A stretch of DNA of 64,000 nucleotides, from assembly GCA_016223135.1 (NCBI GenBank), contig JACRPQ010000005.1:364873-428872 (forward strand), written 5' to 3'. The translations under genes were made by a program, and so were the position numbers. This document shows positions 24,990-33,732 of the stretch, piece after piece. Each line of letters begins with the position of its first letter. Positions within the stretch are counted from its first letter, which is position 1. The notes under the pieces were generated by a model. That model saw only the letters and a program-made list of their open reading frames with translations. It was not told where the DNA came from and did no database searches. Source of the stretch: Chloroflexota bacterium. Lineage in GTDB: Bacteria; Chloroflexota; Anaerolineae; Anaerolineales; Villigracilaceae.

Positions 24990-25499
24990 TCAGTTACTTT
25001 TTCTTCCAAAGATTCGCAACACCTTCGTTCTCAAAGTTTCTTTTTCTTGATCCCGTTTTTTAGGATAACCAGTTCTTGAAACAGTATGTTGGAACGCACC
25101 TTTAGGTAGACTGCCTGGTAGGTTGCTCGGCATGGGAAATGGTGTACTTTGCCCAAGCAGCAGATTATCAATCAGAAAGTTTAACAATCGCTGGTCATAC
25201 TCATTATCTGTTTCTTTGTATTGCTGAACATCCCGATTGACCCAAACGGCGGTAATTGCGTGGCGCTTATCAAAATGTACTTGGTAAATACAGACTCCTG
25301 TCCAACTGCGATGAAAGGATAAAACATCATTTTCCATAAAAATGAACCATTTATCGTCCATGCTTTTTGGAATTAAGCCATGCGCCAAACAATCGAATTC
25401 TTGTTCTGTAAAAGTGCGCACAAAATTTAATTTGGCGCGTTGCCTGGGTAATGGGAGGGTTTTCAAGGAGTTTCGATCAGCAATTTCAACCATGTTCAT
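24990..25499 (-). CDS. Cassette gene: hypothetical protein
   Basis: A 169-residue soluble protein with no recognised motif; the middle reads DDKWFIFMENDVLSFHRSWTG, with many aromatic residues, and the C-terminus is basic (RTKVLRIFGRK). Either ATG 25499 or ATG 25493 could be the start. It fills one cassette between the attC sites at 24976 and 25537. Function unknown. Confidence 0.7.
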   Translation of the reverse strand: MNMVEIADRNSLKTLPLPRQRAKLNFVRTFTEQEFDCLAHGLIPKSMDDKWFIFMENDVLSFHRSWTGVCIYQVHFDKRHAITAVWVNRDVQQYKETDNEYDQRLLNFLIDNLLLGQSTPFPMPSNLPGSLPKGAFQHTVSRTGYPKKRDQEKETLRTKVLRIFGRKSN

Positions 25500-25536
25500 T
25501 AGTCTTTCATAAAACTGAGTCGATCTTCATTCAGTC

Positions 25537-25651
25537 GCCCAACGAGATTATCGAAAAAGACCCTTTTTTTCAAAGCCGCGCCGTCCGCTTGGAATTGGCG
25601 CTGGTCCCAGCGGCGCAGGTAGGAGTCATTTCTTGAGACGCTGTGTTGAGT
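25537..25651 (-). repeat. attC site
   Basis: 115 bases from GCCCAAC (25537-25543) to GTTGAGT (25645-25651). It contains the inner stem CGCTGGTCCCAGCG and is nearly identical to the copy at 26311 (GAGATTATCGAAAAAGACCC in both). Confidence 0.87.
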
Positions 25652-25715
25652 GGAATTTGGGGGGGAGATTATTTTGCATGAGCGGTTTTTTTCAAGAAAT
25701 GTTTTTATACAGCTT

Positions 25716-26273
25716 CTACTGACTGTCTTTTGTTATTCTTGCTAGATATTTTCCAGCAAGTCCGCCTGATACACATGCGAGGATTGTAGCAATGATAATT
25801 TCGGGAAGTAAATAGATTACTTGTTTGATTAAGCCATCAATGTAATAGGGAAGGTTTGTAAAGAAAAATCCGCTTCTTATAACATCTATAAGGTCTCGCC
25901 AACCATTATGAGGAACAACCGCTAAAACAAATAGACCAATTCCACAAGTAAGTATAACGGCGAGACCTGCCAATGCGACACCCAAACTGGTAGCCCATTT
26001 TTCTGTCAGGGAGCCTTTTTTCAATCGAGCGCGAATGAGTAATTCTAAAACATATCCGCCAATGCCAGACGGAATAAAGGTAAATATTCCACCATAAATA
26101 AAAGTCAGCGGAACTATGGTTGAAAAAGTAGTTTTGAAAGAAAACGGCTCCTCAAAAAGGAAAGTCATTCTGACACTTTCTATAATTGAAAACACAATGA
26201 GGCTAAGAAACGCGCAAATTAACCCAACAAAGAAGCCTATATTGATGCCTGTGTATTTCAAAATAGTTTTCAT
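25716..26273 (-). CDS. Cassette gene: hypothetical membrane protein
   Basis: A 185-residue protein with four predicted membrane segments (about 10-32, 48-72, 92-118 and 155-175). No family motif was recognised. It is the sole gene of the cassette between the attC sites ending at 25651 and beginning at 26311. Base composition is clearly AT-richer than the genes outside the array. Function unknown. Confidence 0.72.
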   Translation of the reverse strand: MKTILKYTGINIGFFVGLICAFLSLIVFSIIESVRMTFLFEEPFSFKTTFSTIVPLTFIYGGIFTFIPSGIGGYVLELLIRARLKKGSLTEKWATSLGVALAGLAVILTCGIGLFVLAVVPHNGWRDLIDVIRSGFFFTNLPYYIDGLIKQVIYLLPEIIIATILACVSGGLAGKYLARITKDSQ

Positions 26274-26310
26274 GATTTGTGTCTATGGGTTTTGTTTTAG
26301 GCAATCATCC

Positions 26311-26426
26311 GCCCAACGAGATTATCGAAAAAGACCCTTTTTTTCAAAGCCGCGCCGTCCGATTGGGATTGGCGCTGGTCCCAGCCGCGCAGGTAGGAGT
26401 CAGTTCTTGCTGACGCTGTGTTGGCT
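26311..26426 (-). repeat. attC site
   Basis: 116 bases from GCCCAAC (26311-26317) to GTTGGCT (26420-26426). The right core departs from GTTRRRY in its sixth base, but it pairs exactly with AGCCAAC at the other end of the adjoining cassette. Confidence 0.85.
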
Positions 26427-26455
26427 GGCATCTTGATTACAGGACACCGCCTTTT

Positions 26456-27268
26456 TTACAATCTCTGTTCCAAAACTTGTGCTTGTTGAGCGCTTGCTTG
26501 TTCAGGCTTTTTGAATGTCAAGAACAGCAACATAATCCCGATAAATATTCCAACGAAGAGCCATATTGTTGTCATCGCAATCATTGTTAAGTTGGTAGCA
26601 ACATCAGTGGGCATTGTTGCTGGGTCAATCATTCCAAGCCATTCAGCCAGTCTCCCGATGGGTAAGACAAGGAACATCATAAGCGGAATAATCGTAAACG
26701 GACTCAAGCCTGCGCCAAATAAGGTGCTGAAAAACACTCGTTGTAGCGTAGTACCATAGCGTTTTCCAACAAGCCCGATTGTTAAACCGATAATGACCCA
26801 AACGATAATCAACGATGCAACCCATGCCTTGATTTCACTTGGGAACAACAACTGCGAATAAAGGAGCGCAGAAACCCACATTGCACCTGTGAAAAGCGTC
26901 GTCATTACTCCTACAAGAACATGCTTTGAAATCAATAGGTTTTTCATGTCTATCTCCTTGCCGATGAAAGATTTAGCCCAACTCATCCATAAGTTGAGCC
27001 TATCTTTATTTTCGGCAATTTTCCCCGTGCTTGCAACTGTGGAATGCCCTAGTTTTTGGAGTTCCAACTTGCCTGTGGTGTTCCCCAGTTTCAAAATCAA
27101 TTCTATTCTGGAACTTACCTGAAACTTGGCGTAGATATTTTTCAAGTGAAATTCAACCGTGCGGTTAGAAATGCTGAGAGATGATGCAATCAACTTGTTG
27201 CTTTTGCCTTGTAGTAAAAGATTTAGGACATCCCATTCACGGTTACTCAATCGGGGAAATTCGGACAT
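26456..27268 (-). CDS. Cassette gene: LuxR-type HTH fused to a membrane domain
   Basis: A 270-residue protein. Residues about 5-65 form a LuxR/GerE helix-turn-helix (LSNREWDVLNLLLQGKSNKLIA ... NRTVEFHLKNIYAKF), and residues about 110-255 hold four hydrophobic segments. An N-terminal DNA-binding domain joined to a membrane domain with no receiver suggests a membrane-tethered regulator of the ToxR kind, though with a LuxR-type head. ATG 27268 is preceded by AGGTG; a GTG at 27277 is less likely. It occupies one cassette with perfectly matched core sites. Its signal and targets are unknown. Confidence 0.78.
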   Translation of the reverse strand: MSEFPRLSNREWDVLNLLLQGKSNKLIASSLSISNRTVEFHLKNIYAKFQVSSRIELILKLGNTTGKLELQKLGHSTVASTGKIAENKDRLNLWMSWAKSFIGKEIDMKNLLISKHVLVGVMTTLFTGAMWVSALLYSQLLFPSEIKAWVASLIIVWVIIGLTIGLVGKRYGTTLQRVFFSTLFGAGLSPFTIIPLMMFLVLPIGRLAEWLGMIDPATMPTDVATNLTMIAMTTIWLFVGIFIGIMLLFLTFKKPEQASAQQAQVLEQRL

Positions 27269-27302
27269 TGTGATCACCTTTTAGACTAGTTTGCCATGTG
27301 CC

Positions 27303-27416
27303 AGCCAACGAATCTGTCGAAAAAGTCCTTTTTTTCAAAGCCACGCTACTCGCCTGGGATTGGCGCTGGTCCCGGCGGCGCAGGCAGGAGCCGTTTCTTG
27401 AGACGCTGCGTTAGGC
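27303..27416 (-). repeat. attC site
   Basis: 114 bases from AGCCAAC (27303-27309) to GTTAGGC (27410-27416), with the shared body TCTGTCGAAAAAGTCC ... CCTGGGATTGGCGCTGGTCCC. Confidence 0.85.
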
Positions 27417-27501
27417 GCGCTCACGGAATGCAAGACTTGAATCCTGAAAACCAGAACTGTTGACCGCAAGCGCAAAAATTCTTTTTTAGAATTCCCTTTC
27501 G

Positions 27502-27972
27502 TTAATTGTTGAGTAACAATACTAATATGACTGAAAAAATTAAATAGCCAACAATTAACAATGCGGTAACAACAATAGACAAAACGTATTTCAATACATC
27601 ACTTAATTCAGATCTGAATATTTTTATATTTAGATAAATCCCCGCCATTGCAATAGCGGCTCCGAGTGCGCCACCTAGAAATAAAACAACCACTGGAGAA
27701 CCTGCAAAAAGCCATTGTTGCCATGAGAGAGGTTTAACAAGTTCAATTAGTTTTCCGTCAATTTCGATTTGAGGAACATCCAACCCCAACATTTTTTGCT
27801 TCAATGTCGCAATGACTTCTTTCCCATCGTTGCGCTTTAAAAGCAATTGTCCTCTTTTGGGGCCCTTTTCTGCTCTTTCACCATTTACAAGGAGTTTTGT
27901 TCCTGTCCAAAAACTTACAACAATTTCTATGTCTTGACCTTCAAATCCTTCAGCGTTTACTTTGTAACCCAT
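27502..27972 (-). CDS. Cassette gene: hypothetical membrane protein
   Basis: A 156-residue protein: a soluble beta-rich N-terminal half (about 1-80) with a repeated pattern around GERAEKGPKRGQLLLKR, then two to three hydrophobic segments (about 88-112 and 128-155). No family recognised. ATG 27972 is preceded by GGGAG. It is the sole gene of its cassette. Function unknown. Confidence 0.7.
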   Translation of the reverse strand: MGYKVNAEGFEGQDIEIVVSFWTGTKLLVNGERAEKGPKRGQLLLKRNDGKEVIATLKQKMLGLDVPQIEIDGKLIELVKPLSWQQWLFAGSPVVVLFLGGALGAAIAMAGIYLNIKIFRSELSDVLKYVLSIVVTALLIVGYLIFSVILVLLLNN

Positions 27973-28024
27973 ATTGTTCTCCCGAAAAAAATAAAATGTG
28001 GTGATATTTGCTTTTCAGCGAAGC

Positions 28025-28184
<160 letters not shown>

Positions 28185-28190
<6 letters not shown>

Positions 28191-28928
28191 GCCTTTTGGC
28201 TTTTTAAAGTGCTTCTCTACAACCTTTTTGACATATTCAGGAATTGGAAACTGGTCTTGAACTGCCGATGCTTTAAGTTTTTCATATAACTCAACTTCAT
28301 CTTCGTCCCAAAGAATATCGGTGCGTCTTACTTCTCTGAGTGCAATATGCACATAATTTCCAGGATTTGCCCAATAACACTTCAAACATACTTGCGGAGA
28401 TTTCTTCTCTTGCCAATTAGCACAATGTTCGCATGACCATGACTTGGCTCGATTACAAGAACCACAAACGAGCATAAAATCTTGTAGTTGTAGATTTAAC
28501 TTGTCTTGTGAGTCGCCTATAACTTCATACGGAACTCGATGGTCAACTTGCAAGTATCTTTGCTCAAACGACCCATTACAAATTGAGCATTTGCCGCCGC
28601 TTTGGACATAAAGTTTATTCCGAAATTGCTTTGGGAATGTTTGCCTGCCTTCCAGCCTGCCTTTTTGAATATTGTTTACATCGCCAAACCGATAAGCCGC
28701 TATCGAGCGCCCTTCACTGTCTTTGACGCGGAACGTCTCTAGCGGAATGCCTGCTTCACGCACATCACGAGCGGCTCTTGGAGGATGGTTATAACCGTAT
28801 TGCTTTTCAAGTTGTTCGGTAGTTATGAAACCATGTTCAAGAATATGCTCAATGACAATACGAGCCCGTTTGTTTGAAATACCTTCCAAAATGCGTTTTA
28901 TTTCTTTGTGCGATGTTGATTTTGGCAT
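28185..28928 (-). CDS. HNH endonuclease, putative type II restriction enzyme
   Basis: A 247-residue protein with an N-terminal region resembling a winged helix (about 20-65) and an HNH nuclease core: Cys114/Cys117, catalytic region VDHR (Asp129-His130), Cys155/Cys158, then a second Cys cluster (C166xxC169, C181xxC184) that would bind a further zinc. Its gene follows a DNA adenine methyltransferase by 18 bases in the same cassette, so it is most likely the restriction half of a type II system. The target site cannot be read from sequence. Its stop codon overlaps the decayed attC core. Confidence 0.82.
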
Positions 28929-28946
28929 GATGAATGAACTCGTTGA

Positions 28947-29858
28947 CTAAAACTCGAATAAGGCGGGCTGACGGACAACATGACTGGAAATAATTTCATC
29001 AGGGGCAAGATCTAATTTTCCAATCAAATTATAGGAAAGATAGACCGACTCAACAGTAACATCATCTCTGCCAAGTAAAGTTGCCTGTGTCGAGCGTCCT
29101 GCCTCAATTTCTAGGCGATACATTCCCAATGAAGGGGGAAGATTTTGCCCGTATGATTTTTTACCTGTCCGTCCATCGTAACTGAGAATGAAAGGAACAT
29201 TTCTCTCATTTAACTTTTCCAACTCATGTATAAACTCATCAAAGTCAATCCCGCTAAAATAACGGGGGTCGCCTGTGGCACACACGCCCTGATAAGGCGG
29301 ATCCAGGTATACAAGGTCCTTTGAAGTTGCTTTCTTCAATACTTCCTTGTAATCTACGCTGGTTAAAGTCGTTTTATTTTTTAGCAATTTAGAAACTGCA
29401 AAAATATCATCTCTCATTTGTCTTGGATGACGCCCTAGTCTGCGATTGTCTGGGCTTTGGTTGAATTCCCCGTTCGTGTTATATCTTACTGATGCTTTCA
29501 CACAACGGGCTAGCAAATACAACAAGTAATCAGGACGTTTTGTTGCATTGAAATTATCCCGAACAATATCGTAATACTTTCGTTCGTTTCCCTGCTGTTC
29601 TGTCCACAAGGTTTCATATTGGGCAGAAATTTTGTCAGGGTTATTGATTATCTCGCCTAGAAGAGCAATTAAAGGCTGATTGATGTCGTTTAAATGAAAA
29701 CGATTTGCTTTGCTATGAACTGCCGCCGCAATGGAAATTGCTGCCGACCCTGAAAACGGCTCGAAAAGGGTTTTTATCTCAAGCGGGAAAAATGGAAGAA
29801 TGTATTTTGCTAGATTACGTTTGCTGCCTTGATAAGGAATCGGGTGCGGGATTTTCAT
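28947..29858 (-). CDS. Dam-like DNA adenine methyltransferase (type II RM)
   Basis: A 303-residue N6-adenine methyltransferase of the DpnM/Dam type. The N-terminal YQGSKR motif (9-14), AdoMet motif I FEPFSGSAA (32-40) and catalytic motif IV DPPY (186-189) are in the order X-I-IV typical of alpha-class enzymes. It would methylate host DNA to protect it from the HNH enzyme encoded downstream. ATG 29858 follows GGAGAG. It is the first gene of the array in reading order; upstream lies only a half attC and an IS-end-like sequence. It is AT-richer than the polysaccharide genes beyond. Confidence 0.9.
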   Translation of the reverse strand: MKIPHPIPYQGSKRNLAKYILPFFPLEIKTLFEPFSGSAAISIAAAVHSKANRFHLNDINQPLIALLGEIINNPDKISAQYETLWTEQQGNERKYYDIVRDNFNATKRPDYLLYLLARCVKASVRYNTNGEFNQSPDNRRLGRHPRQMRDDIFAVSKLLKNKTTLTSVDYKEVLKKATSKDLVYLDPPYQGVCATGDPRYFSGIDFDEFIHELEKLNERNVPFILSYDGRTGKKSYGQNLPPSLGMYRLEIEAGRSTQATLLGRDDVTVESVYLSYNLIGKLDLAPDEIISSHVVRQPALFEF

Positions 29859-29916
29859 CGCTCAATCTCTCCACCACTATTTTACTCTAATCTGTTGACC
29901 TGTTAAGCAAGGTAAC

Positions 29917-29961
29917 GCCTAACGAGACTGTCGAAAAGTCCTTTTTCAAACCCGCGCCGCC
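29917..29961 (-). repeat. attC half site (array boundary)
   Basis: Starts GCCTAAC (29917-29923) and follows the shared left half of the other sites (GAGACTGTCGAAAAGTCC ... CAAACCCGCGCCG) until 29961. The second half is replaced by the sequence also found at 24645. Confidence 0.75.
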
Positions 29962-30038
29962 GGGCGGAGCGACTTTTTCGCTGTGACGTGATTATACCCC
30001 CGCCATTTTCCCGTTTGGGAGGGCTAATTTAGCCCCCG
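29962..30038. repeat. IS-end-like sequence, second copy
   Basis: About 77 bases starting GGGCGGAGCGAC, closely similar to 24645-24722 (identical over the first 36 bases). It contains small hairpins TCCC-GTTT-GGGA and GGGCTAA-T-TTAGCCC. It sits at the same point of an attC as the other copy and marks the boundary with the polysaccharide cluster. Confidence 0.6.
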
Positions 30039-30049
30039 AATTCACTTGC

Positions 30050-30955
30050 TTACAGCACGTCTGGCGCTTCCCCAACCCACAAGCCAAACTCGGCGGGTTC
30101 GCGCGCTCCCCTCAGCCGCGCCAGCCAGGGACGGAGCGCCCAGCGCAGACCGTAAAACGGACGGATGTGCCGCCAGCGAATGCGGAATTTTTCGCCGAGC
30201 CGGTTCATTCGCTGGTAAGTCAGATAATTTTCGCTTTGCAGGGAGTCGGAGGCGAAGCCGTAACGCGCCAGGAATTGCTGCCTGCGCTCCGCCGCCATCC
30301 GCTCCCCCGACTCGGGGTCGTGATAGACCGGCGAATCCATGACCAGAATTTTGCCGCGCGAAGTGAGCACGCGCAGAGCCTCGGTCAGAGTCTCTTCGTA
30401 ACTTTCGGAATAATGGAAGGAAGCGTTGAACACGACGATGGAAGCCGCAGAGTCCGGAAGCGGCAGGCGCGTGAATTCCGCCTGAAGCGGTGTGAAGCGG
30501 TTCTCGTAATTTCTCCACGCGCCGAGACCGTCCTCCGCGTTCACGAGCAAGTCCACCGCCAGCACCTCATGTCCGCGTGCCGCCAGGCGGTTGGAAAGCC
30601 AGCCGTTGCCCGCGCCCATATCCACGATGCAGGCGGGCGGCAGGGGCGAAAGCAGCCTCTCCAACGCGCGGAAACTTGCGGCGCGAATCCTCCAATCGGC
30701 GGAGAAACGTCCGCTCAGGTCTTGGAAAGGGAGCGCGCGGTAGTAGGATGCGTCGCCGCCGCCGCGCCCCTCGAAGCGGCGGACCGTTTCATAGTCCGCG
30801 ATGAAGCGGGCGAAGTGCGATTCGCGTTCGGGCAGAAGAAAACGCCAGATGCCGTCCACACACCGAAAGGTCAATCCGTCTTGCAAACAGCGCAATTCAT
30901 CGGGCGCGGTATTCTCGAGCGCAGCCCTGCAGCGGGGGCAGATAAATCGAATCAT
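30050..30955 (-). CDS. SAM-dependent methyltransferase with zinc-ribbon N-terminus
   Basis: A 301-residue class I methyltransferase. The first 40 residues are Trm112-like with CPRC and a further Cys; the AdoMet motif I is VDMGAGNGWLS (about 110-120), with acidic motif II AVDLL. Substrate unknown, but in a surface polysaccharide cluster a sugar or lipid carrier is plausible. The gene overlaps the phosphorylase-like gene by 4 bases (ATGA). It is the last gene of a long run of overlapping minus-strand genes beginning at 39045. Confidence 0.82.
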   Translation of the reverse strand: MIRFICPRCRAALENTAPDELRCLQDGLTFRCVDGIWRFLLPERESHFARFIADYETVRRFEGRGGGDASYYRALPFQDLSGRFSADWRIRAASFRALERLLSPLPPACIVDMGAGNGWLSNRLAARGHEVLAVDLLVNAEDGLGAWRNYENRFTPLQAEFTRLPLPDSAASIVVFNASFHYSESYEETLTEALRVLTSRGKILVMDSPVYHDPESGERMAAERRQQFLARYGFASDSLQSENYLTYQRMNRLGEKFRIRWRHIRPFYGLRWALRPWLARLRGAREPAEFGLWVGEAPDVL

Positions 30956-31725
30956 CGAGGCTTGCCCAGGACTTCAATACAGGCGGTGTACACAATATCC
31001 AGCGTGCGCATGACGTTATCCAGCCGTTCGGGAGCGCGCCACCGATTCCCGCTGAGACTGTCCAAAGCGATCACCACCGAGGCGGTTGGCAGACCGCGAA
31101 CCTGCCCCACCGTGAATAATCCCGCCGATTCCATTTCGACGGTTTTGACTCCCTCCGCCTGATACTGCCGCACTTCCTCCAGCGTTTCGCGGTACGGCGC
31201 GTCAGTTGTCCACGTTGTACCCAGCGAGCAGGAAACGCCGCGCGCGCGGATCGCATCTGCAAGTTCGCCGGCGAGCTGCGAGTCGGCTTCGATGAATTTC
31301 GCAGGGGGCAGATAATGATGCGACGTGCCCTCATCGCGAATGGCGCGCGTGCAGACCACCACATCGCCTGCCTGGAGGTCCTCTTGCAGGATTCCGCCTG
31401 CCGTCATCACCGCCATGCGGCGCGCCCCCATGGCTGCCAATTCCTCCGCCAGTTCAGCCACAATCGGCGAGCCGCCTCCGAAATTGGTCAGCACCACTGC
31501 GCCGTTCTTTTTGACTTCGTAAACGTCCGCGTTCATGCTGCCCACACGCCGAATGGGGATGCGCCAGCGCAGGCGGCGCGGCAGTCCGCGTTCGAGGCAA
31601 AACAGAACGCCCTCCAGTTTGCGAAACTTCGGCAGGCGACCCAGGCGCCCGCGATAGCCGACAATATCCTCGGGCTTGAGCAGGGATTCAAGCGTGTGCT
31701 TTTCGGGAAAATTCGGAAAACTCAT
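30952..31725 (-). CDS. Nucleoside phosphorylase family protein
   Basis: A 257-residue protein of the PNP/UDP phosphorylase superfamily. It shows the phosphate/ribose region VVLTNFGGGSP, a TAGGI strand and the signature VEMESAGLFTVG near residue 200. Relatives cleave nucleosides with phosphate to free base and sugar 1-phosphate. Its presence among glycan genes is unusual; it may simply be carried along. ATG 31725 follows GGAGG and lies inside the end of the flippase gene (38-base overlap). A longer frame to 31773 was rejected. Confidence 0.85.
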   Translation of the reverse strand: MSFPNFPEKHTLESLLKPEDIVGYRGRLGRLPKFRKLEGVLFCLERGLPRRLRWRIPIRRVGSMNADVYEVKKNGAVVLTNFGGGSPIVAELAEELAAMGARRMAVMTAGGILQEDLQAGDVVVCTRAIRDEGTSHHYLPPAKFIEADSQLAGELADAIRARGVSCSLGTTWTTDAPYRETLEEVRQYQAEGVKTVEMESAGLFTVGQVRGLPTASVVIALDSLSGNRWRAPERLDNVMRTLDIVYTACIEVLGKPR

Positions 31726-32908
31726 TCTGCCTCCACTGCGCCGCCAACAGCGCGGTTTGTAACGTCTCGGCAATCAATATGGTTGCGCCTGCGCCCCTCA
31801 GCCCCCAATTTGGAATCAGCCAAAGACCCAACAATGCCAACGCCAACAGGCTGACCAACGATGCTCGCAATATGGGCTTCGTGCGTTTCGACGCGGCGAA
31901 TTTCAACGTGAGAAACGTGCCGACCGTATAAGGGATAAGCGTCCACGAAAGGATTTGCAGCGCAGGGACAGACGCTTCATACCCGACCCCGAAGAGGGCG
32001 CGCGTCAACGGCATTGCCAACGCCGAAAGGGAAATCGCCCCCAAACCCGCGCCGCCAAGCAGGTACCTCCACGAAGCGTGAAAGGATTCCCGGCGGCTTT
32101 GTGCCATCGCGGGATACAGCGCGGTAAAGACTGCGCCATGCGCCGTCTTCGCGCCCTCCACCGTGCGCTGCGCCGCGGAAAATAATCCCGTCAATAGCGG
32201 ACCACCGAAAGCCGCCAGCATCAATATGCCAAGTCTCTGGTAAAGCATGGCGAGGACGGTCAGCACTGCAAAGGGAGAACTGATTTTTAGCAGATGGGAA
32301 ACCGCCTTCGCGTCGAAGCGCCACGCCCGCCAGAAATCCGAAATCGCAAAGTGACAAACCGCCGCGCCCGCCAGCGTGGTGACAATTTGAACAGCCAAAA
32401 GAAGCACAGCCAGCCGCGCAACGCTGGCGTTCATGAAAATCCATAGCGCGGCAAATTGAATGAGGGCGCTCATCAAATTCAGCGCGGCGTATGCGCCCAT
32501 GGCTTGTCTGCCGCGCAGGGCGCTTGTGAACACCGTGAAGCCCGCCAGCGGAATCAGGACCAGGATGTACAACCGCAGCGCGAAGATGCCGTCTGCGCTT
32601 TGGATGGGCAGGAGCGGCGCGGCAAGCCAAATCAACACAATCAAGGGAAACGACAACCCGAGCTGGATGTACAATGCCGCAGGCAGCAGCGCGAGGTCGT
32701 CGTGCGCCGCGATCTCGCGAATCAACGACATGTCCGTGCCGAAGGTCGTCAGCATGTTGCCGATGAAAACGATGGCTGCAATCACGGCGTACTCGCCGAA
32801 GCCGGCGCTCCCCAGCCGTCGCGCCAGGAGGATGGTGGAGAGCGCCGCCATCCCCTGCGTTCCGATGCGCGCCAGCAGCAGCCACAGGCTATTCTTCGCC
32901 AGATTCAT
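31688..32908 (-). CDS. Polysaccharide flippase (Wzx/PST-like)
   Basis: A 406-residue inner-membrane protein with about 12 hydrophobic segments and the start MNLAKNSLWLLLARIGTQGM..LLARRLG.. typical of oligosaccharide flippases of the MOP superfamily. It would move lipid-linked repeat units across the membrane for polymerisation. The start is ATG 32908, overlapping the preceding gene by 4 bases; a much longer frame to 33427 has no family likeness in its extension. It belongs with the GT and O-antigen ligase-like genes nearby. Confidence 0.88.
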   Translation of the reverse strand: MNLAKNSLWLLLARIGTQGMAALSTILLARRLGSAGFGEYAVIAAIVFIGNMLTTFGTDMSLIREIAAHDDLALLPAALYIQLGLSFPLIVLIWLAAPLLPIQSADGIFALRLYILVLIPLAGFTVFTSALRGRQAMGAYAALNLMSALIQFAALWIFMNASVARLAVLLLAVQIVTTLAGAAVCHFAISDFWRAWRFDAKAVSHLLKISSPFAVLTVLAMLYQRLGILMLAAFGGPLLTGLFSAAQRTVEGAKTAHGAVFTALYPAMAQSRRESFHASWRYLLGGAGLGAISLSALAMPLTRALFGVGYEASVPALQILSWTLIPYTVGTFLTLKFAASKRTKPILRASLVSLLALALLGLWLIPNWGLRGAGATILIAETLQTALLAAQWRQNEFSEFSRKAHA

Positions 32909-33732
32909 TCCGCATCCCTTGCGCCGGGCGCGCCGCGGCGAAGCGACAGGATGTAGAAATCGCCCCATTCGTTCCACGGGCGCCGCGTGGACAAACGGTC
33001 GTCGAGCCAAGCCAGGATGCGGTAGAGACGCGGAAACTGTTTTGCAAAATGTTTGCTTTCGGCGGTCGGGGTGATGACGGAGAGTCCTTCCAGCGCAGCA
33101 AGGGAATAGTCGTCGCCGAACCAACGCAGCACCCGGCGCGGCGAAAAATAATGGACATCGAAATACAATCCTTCGAGGTGGGAACGAACTCCCCCGCGTG
33201 AGAGGCGGCGGAATGCCAGCCGGAAATTTCCGCGCAAGACTTCTGCCATTTCCCACAGGCACACCGGCGGCATGAGAACCCACGTGACGAGTCCGCCCGG
33301 TTTCAGAACGCGCGACAGGTTGTTGATGACCGGCGTCAAATCGGCGATGCAGTTCAATCCCCCCAAGTCCGAAAAGACCGCGTCGAAAGGCGCGCCCCGC
33401 ACTGCGCTCAACTCGGTGAAGGAGCACCGTTGAAAGGTGACCTTCCCCTCCAAGCCGAATTGCTCCACCTTTTCGCGCAAACGAGCCAACATGCCGGGCG
33501 CAATGTCAATCGCATGGATGAAGTATCCGCGCCGGGCGAGCGCGACAGCGTCCGTGCCGCTGCCCGCGTTCAATTCGAGAATCCGCGCGCCGCGCGGCAA
33601 AAGCCTCTCGATGTGCGCGTACACCTTGTTCCGCAGACGCGTGAGGTGCGGATGGTCCTCCGCGAAGGCGTCGTATTTCGCGGCGGCGCGGGAGAAGGCT
33701 TCGGCAACGACCTCAAACTGCGCCTCATCCAT
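32905..33732 (-). CDS. SAM-dependent methyltransferase
   Basis: A 275-residue class I methyltransferase with AdoMet motif I ILELNAGSGTDAVALARRG and acidic motif II HAIDIA, then VLKPGG later in the fold. It resembles ubiquinone/menaquinone-type or small-molecule methyltransferases; the substrate is unknown. ATG 33732 overlaps the end of the radical SAM gene by 8 bases. The context suggests modification of a glycan, its lipid carrier or a linked small molecule. Confidence 0.85.
   Translation of the reverse strand: MDEAQFEVVAEAFSRAAAKYDAFAEDHPHLTRLRNKVYAHIERLLPRGARILELNAGSGTDAVALARRGYFIHAIDIAPGMLARLREKVEQFGLEGKVTFQRCSFTELSAVRGAPFDAVFSDLGGLNCIADLTPVINNLSRVLKPGGLVTWVLMPPVCLWEMAEVLRGNFRLAFRRLSRGGVRSHLEGLYFDVHYFSPRRVLRWFGDDYSLAALEGLSVITPTAESKHFAKQFPRLYRILAWLDDRLSTRRPWNEWGDFYILSLRRGAPGARDAE

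Noticed and set aside
24843-25079. Continuation of the transposase remnant frame
   Set aside because: After the tyrosine that usually ends IS110 transposases, the frame runs through hairpins, the attC half and the antisense strand of the next cassette gene, so it is not coding.
32909-33427. 173-residue extension of the flippase
   Set aside because: It overlaps the methyltransferase gene in another frame and has no membrane or family pattern; ATG 32908 with a 4-base overlap fits the operon.
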